This document shows, piece by piece, positions 16,318-24,628 of a stretch of DNA of 64,000 nucleotides. Under the pieces are notes generated by a model. That model had not been told where the DNA came from. It searched no databases and saw only the letters and a program-made list of their open reading frames with translations. The stretch lies in assembly GCA_019638255.1 (NCBI GenBank), contig JAHBUD010000001.1, forward strand, positions 496,001 to 560,000. Reading direction: 5' to 3'. The stretch comes from Cyclobacteriaceae bacterium (lineage in GTDB: Bacteria; Bacteroidota; Bacteroidia; Cytophagales; Cyclobacteriaceae). Position 1 is the stretch's first letter. Every line of letters begins with the position of its first letter. The translations under genes and the position numbers were made by a program.

Positions 16318-16911
16318 TTATTGGATCACCACATTAAATTTTACTTCAATATCGGTTTCTCCACCGCCAGGGCAAGTTCCGGTTTTAACTCCGGGCTGAT
16401 GCCTTAGTACTATTGTTATTGTTCCGGTGCTGGCATCTCCTGTTTCCCAGTTTGTTTTGAGCCCAACAGGAAGTCCGTCATCGTCCTCATCATCGTATGC
16501 ATAAACAATGTTCAGTGCACTACTAACGGTGAAGCAAAACAAATGCTCATCTGCCTCTTCTTCAATTTCCTCTGTTATATCTTCTGCAGGAGTTTCAGAT
16601 TCGTTCAGAAGTTCAATGCTTCCGGTGTATGCAGTATTTGCTTCAAGCAGTGCGGCACTAGTGCCTGGTGCTTGCGGGGAATAGGTAAATACTGGCGGAT
16701 TAAGCCCATCACCATCGAGGTCGCGAAAAGTCATCGTTATAGCTGATCCTGTGCTGGAGGTTAGTGTTAGCGTAAGGGTAGTAATCAACTCTTCTTCGTT
16801 AGCCGGCTCCGGATCATCCGAGCAACTTACCAGCAACATTGTTGCAAATAAAACAGTGCTGAAAAAAAATCTCAACAGCCAACGTGAAACTAAAGTGTTT
16901 GGTTTGTTCAT
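16318..16911 (-). CDS. Acidic lipoprotein paired with the TonB receptor
   Basis: 197 residues. The lipobox LLVSC places the lipidated Cys at residue 30; the mature start SDDPEPANEEELITTLTLTL is typical of a lipoprotein that annotation pipelines call type 1 periplasmic binding fold. The mature chain has Asp/Glu clusters (FRDLDGDGLNPP, EDITEEIEEEADEH, AYDDEDDDGLP) and ends with a beta-rich segment. The acidic DxDxDG-like stretch could bind divalent metal. The gene starts 12 nt after the TonB receptor stop, so the pair is an operon and likely cooperates at the outer membrane. Exact ligand unknown. Confidence 0.75.
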   Translation of the reverse strand: MNKPNTLVSRWLLRFFFSTVLFATMLLVSCSDDPEPANEEELITTLTLTLTSSTGSAITMTFRDLDGDGLNPPVFTYSPQAPGTSAALLEANTAYTGSIELLNESETPAEDITEEIEEEADEHLFCFTVSSALNIVYAYDDEDDDGLPVGLKTNWETGDASTGTITIVLRHQPGVKTGTCPGGGETDIEVKFNVVIQ

Positions 16912-16923
16912 AATTAAATTGGT

Positions 16924-19317
16924 TTAGTTATGTGAATTAAAATTGTATGTAAGCCTGATGATAAAATTCCTTCCAGTGTCGTCAGCAAAGTACCGCAAGC
17001 GGTTCATGTAGTTTCGATAAACCTTATTGGTTAGATTCTCTCCGGCTAAGCTTAGTGCCAGGTGTTGATTCTTTAGCGGTAATTTAAAACCTGCCTCCAT
17101 GTTGATGAGTGTATAGCCTGGCGGTGCGGGAGCAATATCATAAATCTGATCTCCGGTATAATCTGGTATTTCAGAAGGATAAACGGTAATCGGTGCACGG
17201 AATTGTTCATAAACAATGGGCACAGAAATCCGGACAAAAAAGTCTTCCAGTTCGCCAAGGTTGGTTTGATAGCCAATGCTATTGGTAATATTCACCGGAG
17301 GAATAAAAATCAACACATCGTTACGGCTGAGGTCGCTGCCATAGATGTAAGAAAGCTTTCCAGTGTATTGAAACTTTTTGCTAACCGACCATTGCACAAA
17401 TGCATCTGCTCCGGCAAGTAATGCATCAGTCTGTTGGTATGCCCAAACCGGAAAGTATCCGCGTATGGTTAGCCGCGAACCGGTTGGACTGAGAAACACG
17501 TAGTTGTTAATGAGGTTGGCGTACACCGAAAAATCAGCCGATAATTTTTTGCCGGTAATCTGAAGTGTACTGATCCATTTTCCAGATGCTTCCTTCAGAA
17601 TTAAGTCCTGATCCGTAAGCACCTCGCCTCCAACGCGCATCAATCCTTCTTCAATAGCGGCTGTTCCGTGGTGGAGCCCTTCACTGTACAGTTCGCTCAC
17701 ATGGGGAGGACGCATAGAAAAACTTATGTGATTATTCAGCCGCACAGACTGGCTAAAGTAACGCGAGGCACCAAGGGTACCGGAGAAGTAATGAAAGTTA
17801 AAGGAGGGTTTAACCAGCGTACGGCTAAACGTGAACGTACGTACTTCCAGAAACTGGAAATCATACCGGGCGCCAACTTCCAGCAACCAGTTTGCTTTTC
17901 GCATTTTTTCAATGATAAATAATCCGGTGGCAAACTGTGTGTAATCGGGCACCAGGGGGCGCACACCAGTTTCGCCAGTTTCATTGATGTTGTATTTGTA
18001 CGTTGCATTTATACCAATGCTTCCGGAGTGGAGGACATGCTCATGATCAAGCGAAACATCCAGCACATTTGAAAGCAGCTTCATAAACAGTGCGGGGCGC
18101 TCATTAAGCCCGCCTCTGCGTACATCATACTCCTTGCGTTGGTTATACTGTCCTCCATACAGGAAATTGATTTTTCCCAGATTACCCACATGCTTATGCG
18201 CTTTCACCTTGAGAAGTTGATGATTTATTTGTTGGCGTGGGTTGTTGATATCAAACGTGAATGGAGCAATGTACCATGGCTCATTGTTCTTTATGGAGTT
18301 TTCCAAATCGGTTAGGTTGCCCGTGTGTGCCGCCCTTAATATTCCGATTTCAGTATTAAAGCTGCTGGTATAAATCTCAAGTCCTTTGCCCGAATCAGTA
18401 AAGCCTATGGCTCCTGAAAAATTTAACTCTTTAACACCCGTATTGGAGAGCACATAGTTTGGCGCGGAGAAGTCACCCCCCTTTTTTCCAGTTCCCTGTA
18501 AGCGCCAACTCCAATTACTGTTTTCTCCAAATCCTCCCTCAAATGTTCCTGATATAACGCCCATACGGTTATTGGACATGAATCCTGTGTTTAGTTCTCC
18601 ACCAAAATTTTTATTATGATCCAACTTAGGTGTATTGATAATCACTACCCCTCCCATGGCATCGGCACCATAACGAACGGCCTCTGCCCCTTTTACAACA
18701 CTAAGCTCCGAGGCGACATAGGGATCAATTTCCGGTGCGTGTTCTATGCCCCATTGCTGACCTTCCTGGCGGATGCCATTATTTAATATCAGGATGCGTT
18801 GACTATGTAATCCGTGAATAACAGGTTTAAAAATGGCCGGCCCCGATTGAATGGCATTAACACCCGGCAGCGCGGTGAGCCCCTCACCAAGTGTTTTACC
18901 TTTTACACGATCAAGGTTTGCATCAGCGATAGTCAGTGAAGAATTAGTCATGCCGGTAGCGGCAATTTCCCCGTATACCGCCACCTCTTTTAGTTCAATT
19001 CGCGATGGATTTAATCGCAAGGTCAGCTGCCGTGAGAAACTAAGGATTATTCTTTCACTGTAGTCTTCAAATCCCATAAACTTAACCTCTATCAGGTAGT
19101 TGCCCGGGCATAAGTTTTCTAATTGAAACCGGCCTGCGACATTACTTACAATGCCTAAAGAACCAATCATAATCGTAGCACCAGGTAAACCGTTACCATC
19201 GGGATCAACTACGGTACCAGACAATGAAAGCATGCATTTATCCTGCCCTACAGAAGAAATGCTGGAGATTGCGCAAAGAAATATTGTAGCCAAAATCCTA
19301 CCCACTATATGCAACAA
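16924..19317 (-). CDS. TonB-dependent outer-membrane receptor (metal-uptake type)
   Basis: 797 residues. It has a signal peptide, a carboxypeptidase-regulatory-like domain (about 29-115: LSGTVVDPDGNGLPGATI), a plug (about 125-235 with GLTALPGVNAIQSGP and VVKGAEAVRYGADAMGG) and a 22-strand-type barrel ending LTYNFN. It lacks the SusC signature and has no SusD partner. Pairing with the acidic lipoprotein suits zinc, copper or another metal rather than glycans. No ATG is near: TTG 19317 begins 5 nt after a perfect -7 element, while GTG 19305 would give a slightly shorter leader. A dyad covers the promoter, so repression is likely. Confidence 0.88.
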   Translation of the reverse strand: MLHIVGRILATIFLCAISSISSVGQDKCMLSLSGTVVDPDGNGLPGATIMIGSLGIVSNVAGRFQLENLCPGNYLIEVKFMGFEDYSERIILSFSRQLTLRLNPSRIELKEVAVYGEIAATGMTNSSLTIADANLDRVKGKTLGEGLTALPGVNAIQSGPAIFKPVIHGLHSQRILILNNGIRQEGQQWGIEHAPEIDPYVASELSVVKGAEAVRYGADAMGGVVIINTPKLDHNKNFGGELNTGFMSNNRMGVISGTFEGGFGENSNWSWRLQGTGKKGGDFSAPNYVLSNTGVKELNFSGAIGFTDSGKGLEIYTSSFNTEIGILRAAHTGNLTDLENSIKNNEPWYIAPFTFDINNPRQQINHQLLKVKAHKHVGNLGKINFLYGGQYNQRKEYDVRRGGLNERPALFMKLLSNVLDVSLDHEHVLHSGSIGINATYKYNINETGETGVRPLVPDYTQFATGLFIIEKMRKANWLLEVGARYDFQFLEVRTFTFSRTLVKPSFNFHYFSGTLGASRYFSQSVRLNNHISFSMRPPHVSELYSEGLHHGTAAIEEGLMRVGGEVLTDQDLILKEASGKWISTLQITGKKLSADFSVYANLINNYVFLSPTGSRLTIRGYFPVWAYQQTDALLAGADAFVQWSVSKKFQYTGKLSYIYGSDLSRNDVLIFIPPVNITNSIGYQTNLGELEDFFVRISVPIVYEQFRAPITVYPSEIPDYTGDQIYDIAPAPPGYTLINMEAGFKLPLKNQHLALSLAGENLTNKVYRNYMNRLRYFADDTGRNFIIRLTYNFNSHN

Positions 19318-19330
19318 AGTTGCAAATATA
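19310..19330 (-). promoter_or_regulatory. -7 element and operator-like dyad of the TonB operon
   Basis: The minus strand has TATATTTG at 19330-19323, a perfect -7 element. It overlaps by 2 nt the perfect 15-bp dyad TGCAAC-AAA-GTTGCA (19310-19324), which spans the expected transcription start. A dyad there is the usual place for a repressor such as a Fur/Zur-type protein; the regulator is not identified. Confidence 0.55.
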
Positions 19331-19373
19331 GAACATTAATTAAGAACAAGTAGGCTCTTAAGGGCAGAATTAA

Positions 19374-19706
19374 TTAATCAACGATGTCGGAGAGCTTGAA
19401 TCGCTCAATGAGATAATAAAGGAAATTAAAGGATAGAACCGAGGCATTTTCTTCGGGCTTTGCTTTTGGGTCTGGTTTTTTTACACTGGGTTTCAGCGCT
19501 GCTACTGTATCTCTTGGTATGATGACTGTTTTTTGGTTTTTTAGCTCAGCTTCCGGCAAAAAGTCGGTTGTGGGATCAAAACGCTGCTCCTTAACGCCAT
19601 TACCTGAATCAAGATCAGGCATTCTATCATCTTGAGCAATTGCCACATCCCAGCAGAAAATGCCACCCAAAAAGAATAGTATGGTGAGTGCTTTACTGAA
19701 TTTCAT
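19374..19706 (-). CDS. Small secreted hypothetical protein
   Basis: 110 residues from the ATG at 19706. An upstream in-frame ATG would add 30 residues before the signal peptide and is disfavoured. The signal peptide MKFSKALTILFFLGG..AIAQ is followed by a polar, Pro/Lys/Asp-rich chain (RMPDLDSGNGVKEQRFDPTTDFLPEAELKNQK, written here only as a description of residues about 26-60) and a C-terminal hydrophobic motif VLSFNFLYYLIERFKLSDIVD. No family recognised. It lies upstream of the TonB operon on the same strand, but the operon has its own promoter. Confidence 0.6.
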   Translation of the reverse strand: MKFSKALTILFFLGGIFCWDVAIAQDDRMPDLDSGNGVKEQRFDPTTDFLPEAELKNQKTVIIPRDTVAALKPSVKKPDPKAKPEENASVLSFNFLYYLIERFKLSDIVD

Positions 19707-19834
19707 ACCGGTCGTGAAGATGAAACGCAAAAGATTAACTTCTTGTTTCGTGAAAGGTAGAAATTTCATTTGGTATGCCGGGGAATATTTAGACAAAACT
19801 TGGGTTTAAGTAGACAAACCATATGGTTTTGCTC

Positions 19835-19842
19835 TATTTTTA
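19835..19842 (+). promoter_or_regulatory. -7-like element of csaA
   Basis: TATTTTTA (7 of 8 to TAnnTTTG) ends 7 nt before the ATG of csaA. No -33 match at the usual distance. Confidence 0.35.
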
Positions 19843-19849
19843 GCAGATT

Positions 19850-20182
19850 ATGACGATTACATGGCAAGATTTTGAGCGGGTTGAGTTATGTGCCGGAACC
19901 ATACTAAAAGCAGAGGATTTTGCTGAAGCCCGCAAGCCTGCAATAAAACTGTGGGTTGATTTGGGGCCGCTCGGCATAAAGAAATCAAGTGCTCAGATCA
20001 AGGAACTTTATACTCCTGAGGACTTAGTGGGCAAACAAGTTATTTGCGTGGTAAATTTTCCTCCTAAACAAATCGGAAATTTTTTGTCGGAAGTTCTTGT
20101 AACAGGCTTTCCTGATGATGCGGGACAAGTGGTGTTATGCACAATTGACAAGAAAGTACCGAATGGGGTAAGGCTTTTTTAA
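19850..20182 (+). CDS. csaA: tRNA-binding protein CsaA
   Basis: 110 residues, the normal length of the stand-alone tRNA-binding (OB-fold) domain also found in MetG and PheT. Diagnostic motifs are [24 protein letters not shown] at the start, [17 protein letters not shown], and [21 protein letters not shown]. CsaA was first described as a chaperone-like export factor in Bacillus; its true role is probably RNA binding. The murF-alr gene starts 2 nt after its stop, so the two form an operon in which murF-alr depends on the csaA promoter. Confidence 0.92.
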   Translation: MTITWQDFERVELCAGTILKAEDFAEARKPAIKLWVDLGPLGIKKSSAQIKELYTPEDLVGKQVICVVNFPPKQIGNFLSEVLVTGFPDDAGQVVLCTIDKKVPNGVRLF

Positions 20183-20184
20183 CA

Positions 20185-22614
20185 ATGAATTTTTCAGCAT
20201 TAGTTAGCATAACCGGGGGCGAAGTGCTTTGTCAGGCCTTTGATGGTCCGTTATCATTCCTGATCACCGATAGCAGAAAGCCGCTGGTTCATGAAGGCGC
20301 TCTGTTTATTGCCATGGTAGGCGAACGTCATGATGGGCACGATTACATCAGGTCATTATATGAAAGGGGTGTTCGTCAATTTTTGGTGGAAAGAAATTTC
20401 CCAGTTAATAATTATCCACAGGCAAACATCCTGAAGGTTCCTTCCTCCTTGCAAGCGTTGCAACAGTTTACAGCCCATCATCGCAGTAAGTTTTCCATAC
20501 CGGTTATTGGCATTACAGGAAGTAACGGAAAAACAATTGTAAAAGAATGGCTCTTTCAGTTGTTGGGACAGGAATTTAATATTATAAAAAATCCGGGTAG
20601 TTATAATTCGCAGTTGGGCGTTCCGCTTTCAGTGTGGCAAATGCAAAACCACCATCAACTCGGAATTTTTGAAGCGGGTGTTTCAGCTCCAGATGAAATG
20701 GAGAAACTGGAAAGAATTATTCAACCGACACTGGGTGTGTTTACAACGATAGGCCCGGCTCACGATGAAAATTTTCCGGATTGGCATCTTAAGATTGAAG
20801 AAAAGCTAAAGCTATTTAAGCACACCGATAAACTGATTTATTGTGCCGATCATGAACCCATCGCTAAAGCGGTTAAGTCAAGTAAGTTAAAAGGTGTTTC
20901 ATGGGGCTTCTCATCCTCGGCAGATATCGTTGTGTCGAAGCAAAACGACTTGTATTTTTTTAACGATGGCAACGGAGTTGCAGAAATTCATTTCCCGTTT
21001 TCAGATGCTGCCTCAATCGAGAATGCTTCGCATTGTGTTGCCGTAATGCTGGTACTCCAATACGATTACCGAACAATTCAACAACGCATTCACTTGCTAA
21101 GGTCGGTGCCGATGAGGCTTGAATTGAAGGAAGGTTTGCACCAGAGCCAGTTGGTTGATGATACCTATAACAATGATCTGGCCGGCCTTCAGATGAGCCT
21201 TGAATTTTTGAAGAATCAACAGCAAAAGAATGGAAGAGTAGTTGTGTTGTCGGATATTCTTCAGTCCGGTCTGAACGATGAGGTTTTGGTTAAGCGCATA
21301 GCCGATCTTATCAATTCAAGTCGATTAGAACATTTTATTGGAATTGGTCCAGCGATTTCCAGGCATAAAGATTTTTTTCAGGTTCCCTCATCGTTTTTTC
21401 TTTCTACGGAAGCATTTCTCAATGCATTGGATAGTCAGCGGTTTCATCAACAAATAATTCTAGTAAAGGGCGCACGTTCATTTCAGTTTGAAAGAATTGT
21501 TAAGCAACTGCAGAAGAAAGTACATGGAACAGTAATGGAAGTAAACCTTGGAGCGCTTGTGCACAATCTTAATTTCTTTCGATCACAGCTTAAGCCCGAA
21601 ACCAAATTGATGGTTATGGTGAAAGCATTTGCGTATGGAAGCGGCAGCGTTGAAGTGGCTAATCTTCTGCAGTTTCATAAAGTGAATTACCTGGGTGTAG
21701 CCTATGCTGATGAAGGTGTAGAATTGCGACAGCATAACATTACGCTACCGATCATGGTCATGAATCCTTCACCAGCCGGATTTCAGTCGATGCTGGAGTA
21801 TAATCTTGAGCCGGAAGTTTACAGCTCACAACTTCTTCAGGAACTAGTTGATTATTTGCAAGGACGTTCATTGGGGATTCACATTAAGCTCGACACAGGC
21901 ATGCACCGGCTTGGCTTTGATGAGAACGACCTGGATGAGCTGATCAAGTTGCTGAAGGATAATCCTAACCTTCATATAAAGTCGATCTTTAGCCATCTGG
22001 CAGGATCAGATGAATCCACGCACGACCAATTTTCTGAGCAGCAGTATCATCAGTTTATTGCGCTGGCAGGAAGAATGACTCAACATCTTGTAATTTCTCC
22101 GCCATTGCACATTCTAAACACATCGGGCATACTTCGATTTCCATCCTGGCAATTGGATATGGTTCGATTGGGAATTGGTTTATATGGCAGCAATCCGACC
22201 GGTGGTGAAAAAAAATTACGGCCGGTACTTTCGTTGAAAACGGTTATCTCCCAAGTAAAAAATATTAAGCAGGGCGTCAGTGTTGGATATGGTCGAAGGG
22301 GAGTTGCAGAAAGAGATATGAAGCTGGCGACCATTGCTATTGGTTATGCTGATGGTTACAATCGCGCTTTTAGCCGCGGTGTAGGCAAAGTGATGGTGAG
22401 CGGTAAGCTTGCTCCTGTAGTAGGCAATGTATGCATGGACATGACCATGGTTGATATTACGGAAATAGATGCTCATGAAGGAGATGAGGTTATGATTTTT
22501 GGAGAGGATTTACCGGTGGAGGTACTTGCACAGAGCATCAACACCATTCCCTACGAAATATTGACCAACACCAGTGAGCGCGTTAAGCGGGTGTTTGTGG
22601 CTGAGGGTATATAA
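20185..22614 (+). CDS. murF: MurF-alanine racemase fusion
   Basis: 809 residues. The N-terminal half (1-about 450) is MurF, which adds D-Ala-D-Ala to the UDP-MurNAc-tripeptide; the ATP motif GITGSNGKT is at 109-117. The C-terminal half (about 450-809) is a PLP-dependent alanine racemase that makes D-Ala; the PLP Lys is K480 in VMVKAFAYGSG. GYADGYNRAFSR and VVGNVCMDMTMVDI close the active site. The fusion is characteristic of Bacteroidota and links supply of D-Ala to its use. In the racemase motif the usual ANAYGHG reads AFAYGSG, as far as I recall the normal variant in fused enzymes. Confidence 0.95.
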   Translation: MNFSALVSITGGEVLCQAFDGPLSFLITDSRKPLVHEGALFIAMVGERHDGHDYIRSLYERGVRQFLVERNFPVNNYPQANILKVPSSLQALQQFTAHHRSKFSIPVIGITGSNGKTIVKEWLFQLLGQEFNIIKNPGSYNSQLGVPLSVWQMQNHHQLGIFEAGVSAPDEMEKLERIIQPTLGVFTTIGPAHDENFPDWHLKIEEKLKLFKHTDKLIYCADHEPIAKAVKSSKLKGVSWGFSSSADIVVSKQNDLYFFNDGNGVAEIHFPFSDAASIENASHCVAVMLVLQYDYRTIQQRIHLLRSVPMRLELKEGLHQSQLVDDTYNNDLAGLQMSLEFLKNQQQKNGRVVVLSDILQSGLNDEVLVKRIADLINSSRLEHFIGIGPAISRHKDFFQVPSSFFLSTEAFLNALDSQRFHQQIILVKGARSFQFERIVKQLQKKVHGTVMEVNLGALVHNLNFFRSQLKPETKLMVMVKAFAYGSGSVEVANLLQFHKVNYLGVAYADEGVELRQHNITLPIMVMNPSPAGFQSMLEYNLEPEVYSSQLLQELVDYLQGRSLGIHIKLDTGMHRLGFDENDLDELIKLLKDNPNLHIKSIFSHLAGSDESTHDQFSEQQYHQFIALAGRMTQHLVISPPLHILNTSGILRFPSWQLDMVRLGIGLYGSNPTGGEKKLRPVLSLKTVISQVKNIKQGVSVGYGRRGVAERDMKLATIAIGYADGYNRAFSRGVGKVMVSGKLAPVVGNVCMDMTMVDITEIDAHEGDEVMIFGEDLPVEVLAQSINTIPYEILTNTSERVKRVFVAEGI

Positions 22615-22674
22615 AGGTTATATAAGCCGACATTGGAGTATCCTGATAAGGTGTAGTTTAAAGAAGCAGCTAGT

Positions 22675-24114
22675 ATGAAGAAGAGAAGGCATATCATTAG
22701 CTTAATTGCATTAAGTTTTGCATTGCTGCTGATCATTCAATCTTGTAATGATGACAAACCCGTTGAATCGGACAAGGACTATATAAACCGTTGGATTTAT
22801 GACAACATGGAATTCTGGTATTACTGGAACACCCAAATTCCGACTAGTCCAAATGGAAACCTTGAACCGCCCGATTTTTTTAAATCGCTCCTTGCAGCAG
22901 AGGACAGATTTTCCTGGATTCAGGATGACTATCAGGAATTAATCAACTCATTGCAGGGCGTCACTAAAGAGGCAGGATACGAGTACAAACTTTATCGAAA
23001 GCAAGGCACCAACGATGTGTTCATGCAGGTGATGTACATTAAACCTGGCTCGCCCGCATCAACCGTTAATTTGCTTCGTGGCGATATCATTGAGAAGGTT
23101 AACGGCACACAACTGACACTTGATAACTATCGTGCAATGATTGCCCTGTTAAGCGAGAGTCATGCGCTTTCGTATAAGCGTTATGACGGTGTTGAGTTTC
23201 AGCCCATGCCGGATGTTTCGCTTTCAACGGTTGAGTTTTCAGAAAATCCAAACTACTATCATACCATCTATAAACTGGATGGAAAGAAAATAGGCTATTT
23301 CATTTATAACTTCTTTGCCACCGGCCCATCAACCTCAAGCCAGGTTTTTAACAATGAAATGGATCAAGCTTTTGATTCATTTAAGTCGGCCGGTATCACT
23401 GATCTCATTATTGATTTGCGCTTTAACAGCGGTGGTGATGAGCGGGCAGCCATCAATCTTGCCAGCTTAATTGCAAATGGAGCAGACGACAATTCAGTTT
23501 TTACGAAACGCGAGTACAATGCTGTGGTAGAAGATGCCATCATCAAAGAACCATCGTTAGGTGCTGATTTTTTGCTTGCAAAGTTTACAGTAAAAAGTCA
23601 GAATGTCGGACAGTTGATTTCAAAGGTCTATGTACTTACCGGTTCTCGAACAGCATCCGCCAGCGAACTGGTGATAAATGGCTTGCGACCTTTTATGGAG
23701 GTTAAAATTGTTGGCGATACTACAGTGGGTAAAAACATGGGTTCAATCACCATTACGGATGACAACAATGTGAAGAACCGCTGGGGCATGCAGCCTATTG
23801 TGGTAAAGCTTTACAATGGCTTGAATCAATCCGACTATAGCAATGGCTTCATACCGGATATTGCCGACAAGGACAATAACCTGGTACTTTTACCCTTGGG
23901 CGATGTAAATGAGAGATTGCTCAATCTTGCGTTGGAAGATATTGTAGGAGGAGTAGTTGGTGGGCGAATTTCTCGCGAAAGCGGTCAGCCCCTCTTATCC
24001 CCGGTATTTAATTCCATCGAATTACGCAATAGGCAAAGACAACTAAAGTTGGATTTAACGGGCGAAAATGAACGCCAACTAAAAGCACTCAGAACACGGC
24101 TAACCACACCCTAG
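22675..24114 (+). CDS. S41 family C-terminal processing peptidase, lipoprotein
   Basis: 479 residues. The lipobox IIQSC (Cys24) anchors it in an envelope membrane. A PDZ domain is seen around 120-165 (GSPASTVNLLRGDIIEKVNGT), then the S41 catalytic domain with LIIDLRFNSGGDE near 240-252. The nucleophile Ser328 is in TASASE and the general-base Lys353 in TVGKNMG, 25 residues apart as in E. coli Prc. A probable tail-specific protease of envelope proteins. It follows murF-alr by 60 nt on the same strand and its last five codons overlap the convergent small gene. Confidence 0.9.
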   Translation: MKKRRHIISLIALSFALLLIIQSCNDDKPVESDKDYINRWIYDNMEFWYYWNTQIPTSPNGNLEPPDFFKSLLAAEDRFSWIQDDYQELINSLQGVTKEAGYEYKLYRKQGTNDVFMQVMYIKPGSPASTVNLLRGDIIEKVNGTQLTLDNYRAMIALLSESHALSYKRYDGVEFQPMPDVSLSTVEFSENPNYYHTIYKLDGKKIGYFIYNFFATGPSTSSQVFNNEMDQAFDSFKSAGITDLIIDLRFNSGGDERAAINLASLIANGADDNSVFTKREYNAVVEDAIIKEPSLGADFLLAKFTVKSQNVGQLISKVYVLTGSRTASASELVINGLRPFMEVKIVGDTTVGKNMGSITITDDNNVKNRWGMQPIVVKLYNGLNQSDYSNGFIPDIADKDNNLVLLPLGDVNERLLNLALEDIVGGVVGGRISRESGQPLLSPVFNSIELRNRQRQLKLDLTGENERQLKALRTRLTTP

Positions 24115-24258
24115 GTTTTTCTTCAGGTCGCGTTGAGGCAATCCTCCGAAATCAAAAGGGTTATCATTTTCTGATTCCTGAGCAGCCTGTTTTTTTAGGG
24201 GAGCAAGGACTGCACCTTTTTCTTTCAACTCCTTTTTCTTGTTTTTGCCCTTTTTCAT
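24100..24258 (-). CDS. Small conserved Bacteroidota protein ending in DLKKNLGCG
   Basis: 52 residues from the ATG at 24258; a longer frame upstream would add an unlikely 23-residue hydrophobic extension. It has a lysine-rich start (MKKGKNKKKELKEK) and a C-terminal FDFGGLPQRDLKKNLGCG, an ending I recall from small proteins across this phylum. Function unknown; the single Cys two residues from the end is conserved in what I recall of the family. It overlaps the end of the S41 protease gene by 15 nt on the opposite strand. Confidence 0.7.
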   Translation of the reverse strand: MKKGKNKKKELKEKGAVLAPLKKQAAQESENDNPFDFGGLPQRDLKKNLGCG

Positions 24259-24287
24259 ACTGAAGATTAAACAAAAGCAGATTTCCA

Positions 24288-24305
24288 TTGGCAATATTTT
24301 GCCAA
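24288..24305. repeat. Perfect 7-bp dyad between the small gene and feoA
   Basis: TTGGCAA-TATT-TTGCCAA in the divergent region, 29 nt before the small gene's ATG and 35 nt upstream of the feoA -33 position. No T tract follows, so it looks like a protein-binding site rather than a terminator. Confidence 0.45.
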
Positions 24306-24339
24306 AAGCATGAGTCAAATTCAACAACTGACAAGAATC

Positions 24340-24370
24340 ATTGCGTTAGCCTGAATTTGCCCTATTTTTG
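24340..24370 (+). promoter_or_regulatory. Promoter of feoAB
   Basis: ATTG (24340-24343), 19 nt, then TATTTTTG (24363-24370), a perfect -7 element at the canonical spacing. It rules out the TTG at 24368 as the feoA start and favours ATG 24395. Confidence 0.6.
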
Positions 24371-24394
24371 TTTGAAATTAATCTAAATAAGGTA

Positions 24395-24628
24395 ATGACG
24401 AGCGGCAAGCGTAGTGTAGCACAGATGAAACCGGGTGAGGTTGCTGTTATTGCAGAATTAGAAGATGATTTTATTTCCTTAAAACTCATGGAGATGGGTT
24501 GCATTCCTGGCGCAACAGTACGGTTTAATTTCAGTGCACCATTGGGCGATCCGATCTGCATCAGCATCTCCGGCTATGAACTCGCATTACGCCTTGAGGA
24601 GGCTTCTTCCATTGCAATCCTTAACTGA
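24395..24628 (+). CDS. feoA: Ferrous iron transport protein FeoA
   Basis: 77 residues from ATG 24395. FeoA is a small SH3-like cytosolic partner of FeoB. Seen: MKPGEVAVIAELEDDF, LKLMEMGCIPGATVRFNFSAPLGDPICISISGYELALRLEEA, which is the complete domain from the glycine-rich turn to the ALRLEEA helix (quoted in two parts of one continuous domain). Its TGA overlaps the feoB ATG by 1 nt (TGATG), so translation is coupled. A promoter with correct spacing lies 24 nt upstream. No FeoC is encoded nearby. Confidence 0.92.
   Translation: MTSGKRSVAQMKPGEVAVIAELEDDFISLKLMEMGCIPGATVRFNFSAPLGDPICISISGYELALRLEEASSIAILN

Noticed and set aside
16318..19317. SusC/SusD glycan-uptake pair
   Set aside because: The receptor has no SusC signature and the lipoprotein has no SusD helical repeats.
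24368..24394. Longer FeoA starting at TTG 24368
   Set aside because: The codon lies inside the -7 element TATTTTTG, so it would not be transcribed; ATG 24395 also gives the normal FeoA length.
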